Shown in pieces: positions 1 through 5,688 of a DNA stretch of 5,688 nt. The position numbers and the translations under genes are program-made. Each line of letters starts with the position of its first letter. Positions within the stretch are counted from its first letter, which is position 1. This DNA comes from Gammaproteobacteria bacterium (GTDB lineage: Bacteria; Pseudomonadota; Gammaproteobacteria; Enterobacterales; Kangiellaceae). The stretch spans positions 25,404 through 31,091 of the forward strand of contig NVTT01000027.1 of assembly GCA_002401655.1 (NCBI GenBank). The letters run 5' to 3'. Below the pieces are notes generated by a model that was given only the letters and a program-made list of their open reading frames with translations, did not search any database and was not told where the DNA came from.

Positions 1-1
1 T

Positions 2-214
2 AGACAAGGTATGACAGTGTTAGATGTTGTGCTTGCCGCTGGCGGACTTAATGATTTTGCATCAGGGAATAATACGAAGTTATTTAGACGAATTGACGGA
101 AAGGTTCAAGCGATCAAAATCGACTTAGATGATATTTTCTCAAATGGTGAAATGGAGACTAATTATGCAATGGAACCTGGCGATATTCTCTCTATACCTG
201 AAAGAACTTTTTAA
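2..214 (+). CDS. Polysaccharide export protein, XrtA/PEP-CTERM type (Wza-like), C-terminal fragment
   Basis: This is the last 70 codons of a gene whose 5' part lies left of the window. The frame is open from base 2, so the ATG at 11 is an internal methionine and not the start. The visible protein has the end of a soluble ligand-binding beta-grasp (SLBB) domain: the segment GMTVLDVVLAAGGLNDFA, then a short LFRRIDGK strand, an acidic DLDDIF turn and the closing MEPGDILSIPE. This pattern is characteristic of the Wza/KpsD export family, and the ending closely resembles the exopolysaccharide export proteins of XrtA loci. Such proteins form the periplasmic and outer-membrane conduit for EPS and work with the co-polymerase encoded next. 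Whether it is a lipoprotein cannot be seen because the N-terminus is missing. It ends 79 bases before the next gene, with a terminator-like hairpin in between. Confidence 0.85.
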   Translation, partial: RQGMTVLDVVLAAGGLNDFASGNNTKLFRRIDGKVQAIKIDLDDIFSNGEMETNYAMEPGDILSIPERTF

Positions 215-232
215 GCTAATATAAAATTAAAG

Positions 233-269
233 AAAAGCCTTGATTCAGAGTTTGGATCAAGGCTTTTTT
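233..269 (+). terminator. Intrinsic terminator-like hairpin inside the EPS operon
   Basis: Bases 233-246 pair with 254-267 around a 7-base loop (247-253, agagttt). The stem is 14 bp with a single T-G wobble, its core is AGCCTTGAT/ATCAAGGCT, and a run of six T follows on the 3' side (264-269). This is a textbook Rho-independent terminator shape. The A-rich left flank could also give a U-tract on the other strand, but no gene converges from the right. It lies 18 bases after the stop of the export gene and 24 bases before the start of the chain-length gene. No convincing promoter lies after it, so it probably acts as a partial terminator that lowers expression of the downstream genes relative to the export gene. 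Confidence 0.85.
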
Positions 270-282
270 AGAACGAAAAATC

Positions 283-287
283 AGGAA
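283..287 (+). promoter_or_regulatory. Ribosome binding site of the chain-length determinant gene
   Basis: AGGAA lies six bases before the ATG at 294. This supports that start over later in-frame ATG codons. The site is only 13 bases beyond the hairpin's T-run and is not sequestered by the stem. Confidence 0.7.
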
Positions 288-293
288 TAATCA

Positions 294-1820
294 ATGAACG
301 ATATTATTGGATTCATACTCCGTTTAGTCGCCAAAGAAGCGTTAGCAAGAAAAAAATTAGTTATTTCTCTTTATGTTGGAACGGCAATGTTTTTTGCGGC
401 GATTGCTTGGGTGTGGCCGCAAGTGTTTAATTCTGCGGCAACCATTATAATTGAAGATCGAAATATACTTACCCCATTAATGAAGGGTACAGCACAAACA
501 TCGGTATTAACAGAGCCTCTTAAGTTGGCAAAAACGATGATGAATAGTCGTACTACATTAATCGAAGTTTTACAGATCGGGGGTTGGATTGATGATAATA
601 CGTCACAAGCGAAAATTGATAGCTTGATTGATGAGCTTCGTACCAGAACGGTTATTTCTAATACCGGCAAGAAAATCATTCATATTAATTACCGAGACAG
701 GGAGCCACAACGGGCGATGCTGGCAACAAAGGCAATGTCAGATATATTTATTAGAGAAAGTAATGCAATAAAAAGAAGAGATAGTCAAAACGCCTATGAT
801 TTTATCGATTCTCAAGCGGAAATCTATCATAAGAAATTAATTTTTGCGGATAGAGCAATTAAGGATTTTAGAGAAAAAAATGTTGATTCCACTCCTGGTG
901 CAATGCAAGTTGCTACTGAAAGGGTGTTAACTCTAACAAGAGAATTAGAAGATCTTGATATAGAAATTTTAGGAGAAAAATCAAAGTTGTCCGCACAAAG
1001 GTTACAACTGTCAGGTGGAGGCGGTGCTGAAAATACCGCTAGTATCGAAAGAGAAGTTGGTTTGCGAACTAGAATTTCAACTTTAAAAGCAAGCCTAGAC
1101 GATTTGAGATTAACTTACGAAGATACTTATCCAGATATTGTTCAGATAAAAAGTCAAATAAAATCAACCGAAATTAGAATTAGAAAAGAAATTGATACTA
1201 GAAATTCAGGAGAGAAACCAAGTAATCAAGAGCTTTCCGATTCGCCTCTCGCACAAGAATTAAGAAGCGCAATACTTAATACTCAAACTAGTATTACTAC
1301 TCTAGACTCTCGCAAAGAGCAATTAAATATATTGTTGGATAATGAGAGAAAAAAGATTAACCGAATAAATGCTGTGGATGTTGAGATTTCAGAATTGACT
1401 CGGGAATCTCAGGTTAATAAAGCACAGTATAATCAACTAGTTGAACAAAGGGAAAGTGCTAGAATTTCGAGAGATATGGATTTAGCTAATCAAGGGATTA
1501 AAGCTAGAATTCAAGAGGCTGCTTTCTTACCGGTAAATCCGAGAGGGGTTAGATTTATGCATATTATCATTATCGGATTACTTTTTAGTTTTGCAGTACC
1601 GATTGCTATCGTTTTTGGTTTAACCATACTCGATCAAAAAGTAAGAGATAAGAGAACGTTAACAGATAAATTAAAATTACCGCTATTAGCATCGGTTTAT
1701 CCAATACAAAGTCAAGCTGAAATTAAGCAATACCATACTAAGTTAGCGACTATGGGATTTATTGTTGCGTGTGTTTGGACTTTTTATGGCGTCGAAATAT
1801 GGTTAAAGGTGGGAGGATAG
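294..1820 (+). CDS. XrtA-type polysaccharide chain-length determinant (Wzz/GumC-like co-polymerase)
   Basis: This 508-residue inner-membrane protein matches the usual size of chain-length determinants in XrtA EPS loci. A first membrane helix spans about residues 22-41. It is followed by a Wzz-like start (segment around FNSAATIIIEDRNIL), then a long periplasmic region rich in heptad-like charged helices at about 165-290 and 315-405, which should form coiled coils. A second helix spans about 422-445, preceded by a reduced proline motif (P413 and P416). The cytoplasmic segment after it (LDQKVRDKRTLTDKLKLPLL) is the typical co-polymerase tail that contacts the partner kinase. A third short helix near 487-503 ends the protein. 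Such proteins oligomerise, set EPS chain length and link to the export channel. The next gene starts after only three bases, and its ribosome site overlaps the last codons here. The family call is firm; the XrtA subtype rests on neighbours and overall similarity. Confidence 0.85.
   Translation: MNDIIGFILRLVAKEALARKKLVISLYVGTAMFFAAIAWVWPQVFNSAATIIIEDRNILTPLMKGTAQTSVLTEPLKLAKTMMNSRTTLIEVLQIGGWIDDNTSQAKIDSLIDELRTRTVISNTGKKIIHINYRDREPQRAMLATKAMSDIFIRESNAIKRRDSQNAYDFIDSQAEIYHKKLIFADRAIKDFREKNVDSTPGAMQVATERVLTLTRELEDLDIEILGEKSKLSAQRLQLSGGGGAENTASIEREVGLRTRISTLKASLDDLRLTYEDTYPDIVQIKSQIKSTEIRIRKEIDTRNSGEKPSNQELSDSPLAQELRSAILNTQTSITTLDSRKEQLNILLDNERKKINRINAVDVEISELTRESQVNKAQYNQLVEQRESARISRDMDLANQGIKARIQEAAFLPVNPRGVRFMHIIIIGLLFSFAVPIAIVFGLTILDQKVRDKRTLTDKLKLPLLASVYPIQSQAEIKQYHTKLATMGFIVACVWTFYGVEIWLKVGG
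1811..1817 (+). promoter_or_regulatory. Strong ribosome binding site of the kinase-like gene, embedded in the preceding gene
   Basis: GGGAGGA lies six bases before the ATG at 1824. It encodes the final Gly-Gly of the chain-length determinant and runs into its TAG stop. This overlap suggests tightly coupled translation of the co-polymerase and its partner, and it fixes the start at 1824. Confidence 0.8.
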
Positions 1821-1823
1821 GTT

Positions 1824-2639
1824 ATGAGTATCATCGAATCAGCATTTTTAAAAAATCAAAAGAAAAACCCAAACGATCATAGCGATAATAGCGCGCAGAA
1901 TAGAAAAAGAAGAAAGCATCGAACTGGTTCGCAAACATTAACCAATCAGTTTGCTATCAGAGATGATATAGCGACTATGTCGCAAAGAAGAGAATTTACA
2001 AAAGACGAATATCAAGAGCGAGGCCTTATTTCAAAATATTTAGAGGACCCTAAATTAATGAATGAGTATCGAAATCTGAGAACAAAACTTCTTTCAGAAA
2101 ATAGGTCGGAAAATTTTATTGCAATGGTTACTTCAGTCACACCTGATTTTGACCCTACTTTAATGACTGTAAATATAGCTTCAACATTTGCTTTAGATGA
2201 AGGTAAAACTTCTATAGTGATTAATGCGAATGTATCGAGTACCAAAGCGAATGATATTTTCGAAACAGAAACCGAGTTGGGTTTAGTTGATGTGCTTATT
2301 TCAGAGAATGTTTCAATTGATGAAATTATTTACGAAACACCGATTAATCGTTTAAGATATATTCCAATTGGACGAAATCCAGAGAGTTCTGCGGAATATT
2401 TTAGTGATATTAGAATGAAGAAAACAATGGAAAATATATTATCTAGATATAGTGAACGTTATTTGTTTCTTAACGCTCCATCAATTGCGAACTCTGCAGA
2501 CACTAGAATTTTGTTGGAAGTCTGTGACAAGGTTTTATTAGTGGTTCCATACGGTAAATGTACAGAAGATAATATTCGTCAGGCAGTACTAGCGATAGGT
2601 AGTGATAAACTAGCTGGTATTATTTTAGAAGAGTTTTAA
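1824..2639 (+). CDS. Kinase-like protein of the XrtA-associated tyrosine autokinase family, predicted inactive (pseudokinase)
   Basis: This 271-residue cytoplasmic protein has the layout of the bacterial tyrosine (BY) kinases paired with XrtA chain-length determinants. It starts MSIIE, has a basic low-complexity linker (about residues 12-45), then the EYRNLRTKLL helix (81-90), a ParA/MinD-like core, GLVDVL (153-158) and IPIGRNPES (about 180-188). The nucleotide-binding motifs are altered. Where the family has a P-loop of type TSxxPGEGKT, this protein reads TSVTPDFDPT (103-112), so the glycines at 108 and 110 are Asp and the catalytic Lys is Pro111. The Walker A' strand, usually LLVDAD, reads IVINAN, with Asn134 and Asn136 for both Asp. 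The Walker B strand, usually FDSPP, reads LNAPS, with Asn217 for Asp. The C-terminus stops at ILEEF with no tyrosine cluster. The frame is intact, so this looks like a maintained pseudokinase, perhaps a scaffold for the co-polymerase. Alignment is from memory of the family. Confidence 0.75.
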   Translation: MSIIESAFLKNQKKNPNDHSDNSAQNRKRRKHRTGSQTLTNQFAIRDDIATMSQRREFTKDEYQERGLISKYLEDPKLMNEYRNLRTKLLSENRSENFIAMVTSVTPDFDPTLMTVNIASTFALDEGKTSIVINANVSSTKANDIFETETELGLVDVLISENVSIDEIIYETPINRLRYIPIGRNPESSAEYFSDIRMKKTMENILSRYSERYLFLNAPSIANSADTRILLEVCDKVLLVVPYGKCTEDNIRQAVLAIGSDKLAGIILEEF

Positions 2640-2654
2640 TTGAGTGAATGAGTA

Positions 2655-4037
2655 ATGTATAAAAATAATTATAAATGCAAAAAATATAAAAACACTAAGT
2701 TAGCTTTGATTTTCTTTACTAGTATAATAGTGAACTATACTGTTCAGCTAAAAGCTATTGAATTTAATTACACATTATTCTCAACTTTACGACACAGTAA
2801 TAACTTGGCACAGAGTGCCAATGCGCAATCGGGAGAGTCTCTAAATTCAGGTGGAACGTTTGTTTTTGCAAATGAAGCACGTTCTGTATGGTTTGTTGAT
2901 ATGTCCGGTTCGATATCTAAAGAATATTTTTCTGATGATGATTTAACTAGGCAAGATAGGAATACACTTGCAGCATCCATTAACTATATTGCTCCGAAGT
3001 CCAATTTTGAATTTTTATTACGTGATGATTTTTCACAAGCTCCTAGAGATCGCTTTGCTACACAAGAAGTTGGTAATTTAGTCAACGTTAATGTTGTTAC
3101 CGCTCGTCCATCTTATTTTTTTAATATAACGCCAATTGATCAAATTTATTCAGAATTAACTTATCTCAGTTCATCACGTGAAGGAACTCAGGATGACAAT
3201 AGCGAAATCGGTGCAGAATCTTTTGATTTTATTAATATTGCAAAAGAAATCAGGTATGAAAAAACACTAAATACTACTTCTGATATCTCTTTAGTTTTTA
3301 ATTCAATAGATACTCGGTTTGAAAATGAGTCAAATGGAGTCGATTTTTTACAAGATAATTTATTTTTACGATGGGTTGGAAGAGGGCCACAAAACCAATT
3401 ACAAGTAGAGGTTGGACAAACTAGAGTTAAAGATGATAATGGTGATGATTTTGATACAACCCTTTTTAACCTTCTATTTAATAGACAAATAAATCTACAA
3501 CAAAATATAGCATTCAGCATCCGTAACGGTGTAAATTTTACTATCAGTCAAAATTTTATTGATGATTCTATCAGTGTTGATGATTCTCAAGGTGCATTTG
3601 GTGCAGCTCAAAAAATAAAAGCGACGAATTTAATTTATACTTTAACGGGTGATACTATTAGTGGTGATTTTCAACTATTTATATCAGAGTACAAAACCGC
3701 AAATGGTGAAAACAATGAAACGAGAAATGGTTTTAGTTTTAATATGACTTATTCAATGAGTCAATATTTTTCCACGGCTCCTCAAACCAACGTAACAATT
3801 GGTTTTCAGCAAAATGAAAATACGATAGAAAATAACAACGCAACAGGAACATTAAATATAGACAATAGTGTAAAAATATTTGATATTCAATTTAATTATT
3901 TTGCTAGACCTACTCTTTCCTATTTTATCGCTTTCCAAAAAAGGGATACTAGTAGTACAAGTGTTAACACTAGTTTTTCTTCGGGTGATTCCGAATCAAT
4001 AAGTATTGGCGTAAATTACGCTCCAATCAATAGATAG
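2655..4037 (+). CDS. Predicted outer-membrane beta-barrel protein, XrtA/PEP-CTERM EPS-locus type
   Basis: This 460-residue protein has an N-terminal signal peptide: a Lys-rich start (residues 3-15), a hydrophobic core at about 16-30 (LALIFFTSIIVNYTV), and a likely cleavage after Ala34. The mature part is almost entirely alternating polar/hydrophobic strands with Asn/Asp/Ser-rich turns (for example NLFLRW, VEVGQTRV, FSFNMTYSMSQYF, FDIQFNYFARPTLSYFIAFQK), as expected of a transmembrane beta-barrel. It carries no enzyme motif. In XrtA EPS loci a barrel family of about this size sits directly after the kinase gene, and position plus style place this protein there. Its role is not established; assistance in EPS passage or secretion across the outer membrane is inference. 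The start at 2655 has only a weak GA-rich ribosome site and lies 15 bases after the previous stop. The last residues (NYAPINR) lack the terminal aromatic residue common in barrels. Confidence 0.7.
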   Translation: MYKNNYKCKKYKNTKLALIFFTSIIVNYTVQLKAIEFNYTLFSTLRHSNNLAQSANAQSGESLNSGGTFVFANEARSVWFVDMSGSISKEYFSDDDLTRQDRNTLAASINYIAPKSNFEFLLRDDFSQAPRDRFATQEVGNLVNVNVVTARPSYFFNITPIDQIYSELTYLSSSREGTQDDNSEIGAESFDFINIAKEIRYEKTLNTTSDISLVFNSIDTRFENESNGVDFLQDNLFLRWVGRGPQNQLQVEVGQTRVKDDNGDDFDTTLFNLLFNRQINLQQNIAFSIRNGVNFTISQNFIDDSISVDDSQGAFGAAQKIKATNLIYTLTGDTISGDFQLFISEYKTANGENNETRNGFSFNMTYSMSQYFSTAPQTNVTIGFQQNENTIENNNATGTLNIDNSVKIFDIQFNYFARPTLSYFIAFQKRDTSSTSVNTSFSSGDSESISIGVNYAPINR

Positions 4038-4046
4038 TTGCGAGCT

Positions 4047-4799
4047 ATGTCTTCAATTTATATGTACCATGCAGTTGGTGATGAAGAACAAACAGCTGGT
4101 GCTGATCCTTATTATGCTGTTTCCGAAACTCTATTTTGCGAACATATTAAATGCATTTTTCAAAGTCAACCTTTAGCTATGCAACTAAAGGATGGCTCAA
4201 AAATTAATCATTCTTGTATTACTTTTGATGATGGACATTTATCAAATTACCTAGTGGCATTTCCTAGATTGCTAGAAAAAAAATTATCAGCAGAGTTTTA
4301 TATAAATACTAATATGGTCGGCACAGAATATTTTATGTCTTGGGCACAGCTTAAAGAAATGTATGATGCGGGTATGAGTATTCAGTCGCATGGACATAAT
4401 CATCATTACTTTTCTGACATGACTGACTCTGAAATAACGGAGGAATTGAAAACATCGAAGGAGTTGATTGAGAGCAACATTGGTAATCTAGTGACGGTTT
4501 TTGCACCTCCTGGGGGGCGTACAAATAAACGAGTTACAAGAATAGCGAAATCACTAGGTTATAAATGTATTGCTAATTCCCGCCCTGGAATAGTTCCGTT
4601 TTTTAGGTCTTTTGAAGTTCCTAGATTTGCCATTTTAAAACACACAAATACAAATACTATTATGGCTTGGAAAAGTCGATGGAGTCTAGCCACAATAAAA
4701 GAAGTGATACGATATAGAATGTTTCGTATAGCAAAATTAGTACTTGGTAATAAACGATACGAGAAAATCCGTATGAAATTATTAACAGGAAGTGAATAA
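4047..4799 (+). CDS. Polysaccharide deacetylase (NodB-homology domain, carbohydrate esterase 4-like), no signal peptide
   Basis: This 250-residue protein carries the NodB-type deacetylase motifs. They are TFDDG at 59-63 (Asp61 likely base, Asp62 metal ligand), SHGHNHH from 114 with His115 and His119 as the other metal ligands, and the third motif APPGGR (153-158), whose Arg158 usually holds the base. An early YHAVGDE segment is also typical. The expected reaction is metal-dependent removal of N- or O-acetyl groups from a polysaccharide or its lipid-linked precursor. No signal peptide or membrane helix is visible, so the protein appears cytoplasmic. The basic C-terminal tail (about 205-246, many Arg/Lys) could attach it to the membrane surface. 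The frame is also open from a TTG at 4038 directly after the previous stop. ATG 4047 is preferred because it is the first ATG, though its ribosome site is weak, which suggests translational coupling. It does not look like the DUF3473-containing deacetylase often found in XrtA loci. Confidence 0.85.
   Translation: MSSIYMYHAVGDEEQTAGADPYYAVSETLFCEHIKCIFQSQPLAMQLKDGSKINHSCITFDDGHLSNYLVAFPRLLEKKLSAEFYINTNMVGTEYFMSWAQLKEMYDAGMSIQSHGHNHHYFSDMTDSEITEELKTSKELIESNIGNLVTVFAPPGGRTNKRVTRIAKSLGYKCIANSRPGIVPFFRSFEVPRFAILKHTNTNTIMAWKSRWSLATIKEVIRYRMFRIAKLVLGNKRYEKIRMKLLTGSE
4787..4794 (+). promoter_or_regulatory. Ribosome binding site of the glycosyltransferase gene
   Basis: AGGAAGTG sits six bases before the ATG at 4801, inside the last codons of the deacetylase gene. 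It sets the glycosyltransferase start one base after the deacetylase stop and implies coupled translation. Confidence 0.75.
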
Positions 4800-4800
4800 T

Positions 4801-5688
4801 ATGGAGTTTGCTTTTTGGTTATCAATTATTCTAATGATATATATATTTGCAGGCTATCCTCTTTTATTAGTTATTTGGAAAATAATATTTTCTAAAAAAT
4901 ACGAAGCGAACCTATCTACCGATGAGTCTAACTTGCCGGATGTAGACGTTATTCTAATTGTCAGGAACGTTGAATCAATCATAAAAATAAAGATTGATTC
5001 TCTTTTGTCTTTAGATTACCCAAAAGATAAATTCAAGATTATAATTATCTCCGACAATTCAACAGATGGTACAGTGAATATCATTAATCAAATGAACAAT
5101 GACTCTATCCGCTGTATTGATAATAAAAACAAGTCCAGCAAGTCCGCAGGAATTAATCAAGCTATAGCTTTATCTGATGCCGAAATTTTACTGTTAACTG
5201 ATGCAAGACAAAAACATGAACCTTCATCATTAAAACACCTGGTTGCGCATTTTTCTGATAGTTCAATAGGTGCTGTCAGTGGAGAACTTGTTTTAATTGA
5301 TCCAGATACAAATGAATTTTCAAAGGGGATGGATGCTTATTGGCGTTATGAAAAATTCATTCGTGGTTTAGAGTCCGATATTGACTCAGTCGCAGGTGTT
5401 ACCGGTGCAATATACGCAATGAGACGAGAGTATTATAAACCTATACCTGCCGAAACATTATTAGATGATGTGTTAATACCTATGAATTTAATTATGAATT
5501 CTAAAAAAGTAAAATTCGAATCGAAGGCGATTGCTTATGATGTACCATCTGACGATTTGTCGAGAGAGAAAATCCGTAAGACTCGAACTCTAGCTGGAAA
5601 CTGGCAATTGTTGGAACTAAATCCATCCCTACTGAACCCTTTTAAAAATCCAATTTGGTTTCAGTTTATTTCACATAAAATATTACGT
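4801..5688 (+). CDS. Family 2 glycosyltransferase, membrane-anchored, N-terminal 296 residues (runs off the window)
   Basis: The frame is open from ATG 4801 to the right edge, giving 296 codons without a stop. A hydrophobic N-terminal helix (about residues 3-27) precedes a GT-A domain. It contains the first strand VDVILIVRN, the nucleotide-sugar motif SDNSTDGT (84-91), the metal-site segment LLTDARQ (131-137, Asp134), the acceptor-side GVTGAIYAMRRE region, LLDDVLIP (221-228, Asp222/Asp223 as likely catalytic base region) and a TRTLAGNWQ segment (261-269) in the place of the QxxRW-type motif of processive synthases. The last residues visible (NPIWFQFISHKILR) normally lead into C-terminal membrane helices, now outside the window. 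It probably adds or polymerises EPS sugars at the inner membrane using a UDP-sugar; the sugar cannot be told. The DAR form instead of DxD occurs in related EPS transferases, so it is not a defect. The gene follows the deacetylase with a one-base gap. Confidence 0.85.
   Translation, partial: MEFAFWLSIILMIYIFAGYPLLLVIWKIIFSKKYEANLSTDESNLPDVDVILIVRNVESIIKIKIDSLLSLDYPKDKFKIIIISDNSTDGTVNIINQMNNDSIRCIDNKNKSSKSAGINQAIALSDAEILLLTDARQKHEPSSLKHLVAHFSDSSIGAVSGELVLIDPDTNEFSKGMDAYWRYEKFIRGLESDIDSVAGVTGAIYAMRREYYKPIPAETLLDDVLIPMNLIMNSKKVKFESKAIAYDVPSDDLSREKIRKTRTLAGNWQLLELNPSLLNPFKNPIWFQFISHKILR

Noticed and set aside
11..214. Small stand-alone 67-residue protein starting at ATG 11
   Set aside because: The frame is open to the left edge and the sequence is the tail of an SLBB domain of a larger export protein, so ATG 11 is internal.
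197..225. Possible promoter: a TATAAA-like -10 at 220-225 before the hairpin
   Set aside because: No acceptable -35 box at the right distance (CCTGAA at 197-202), and transcription would start at the hairpin itself. A/T-rich sequence gives such matches by chance.
371..679. Reverse-strand open frame of about 100 codons inside the chain-length gene
   Set aside because: It is a shadow of the + strand gene, has no ribosome site and shows no recognisable protein character.
3188..3520. Reverse-strand open frame of about 110 codons inside the barrel gene
   Set aside because: It is antisense to a gene with a clear signal peptide and strand pattern. Its composition is that expected of a reverse-complement shadow.
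3948..3974. Repeated ACTAGT and a 12-base palindrome (AGTGTTAACACT, 3960-3971)
   Set aside because: It lies within the barrel coding sequence in a Ser/Thr-rich stretch. Such short palindromes are expected by chance in AT-rich DNA, and there is no gene start nearby.
4276..4283. Run of eight A in the deacetylase gene (and seven T at 3116-3122 in the barrel gene) as a possible phase-variation tract
   Set aside because: Tracts of this length are common in AT-rich coding DNA, and both frames are intact. No sign of slippage can be judged from one sequence.
4559..4825. Reverse-strand open frame across the deacetylase/glycosyltransferase junction
   Set aside because: It overlaps two well-supported + strand genes and has no domain signal.
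5200..5208. DAR in place of DxD in the glycosyltransferase as a loss-of-function mark
   Set aside because: The TDARQ form is recalled from other family 2 EPS transferases, and the remaining motifs (SDNSTDGT, LLDDVLIP) are intact, so the enzyme is probably active.

Overview
The window is a compact, single-strand piece of an exopolysaccharide (EPS) biosynthesis and export operon. It is AT-rich with tight gene spacing, Shine-Dalgarno sites and Gram-negative envelope genes: a polysaccharide export lipoprotein tail, an outer-membrane barrel and a Wzz-type inner-membrane protein. The gene set and order resemble the EPS loci that accompany exosortase A (XrtA/PEP-CTERM systems) in Proteobacteria. The base composition and protein style suggest a marine, low-GC gammaproteobacterium (Alteromonadales-like, e.g. 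the Colwellia/Thalassotalea group). That placement is inference; no marker gene is present, and no exosortase or PEP-CTERM protein lies in the window.

Layout, all on the + strand: (1) 2-214, the C-terminal end of a Wza-like periplasmic/outer-membrane export protein; (2) 233-269, a strong intrinsic-terminator-like hairpin between that gene and the next; (3) 294-1820, an XrtA-type chain-length determinant (polysaccharide co-polymerase); (4) 1824-2639, a protein with the fold pattern of the XrtA-associated tyrosine autokinase but with every nucleotide-binding motif altered; (5) 2655-4037, a predicted outer-membrane beta-barrel of the PEP-CTERM-associated type; (6) 4047-4799, a NodB-type polysaccharide deacetylase without a signal peptide; (7) 4801-5688, a membrane-anchored family 2 glycosyltransferase that runs off the right edge. 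From the second gene on, genes are separated by only 1 to 15 bases, so they are probably co-transcribed and partly translationally coupled.

Proposed working model: the glycosyltransferase builds or extends the sugar chain at the inner membrane. The deacetylase removes acetyl groups from amino sugars, possibly on the cytoplasmic side. The co-polymerase sets chain length and couples to the export protein, and the barrel assists at the outer membrane. The kinase-like protein would normally regulate the co-polymerase by phosphorylation. Here it looks like a pseudokinase that has kept its scaffold, which is the most interesting feature of the window. No mobile element, CRISPR array, tRNA or rRNA was seen, and no intergenic stretch exceeds 80 bases.
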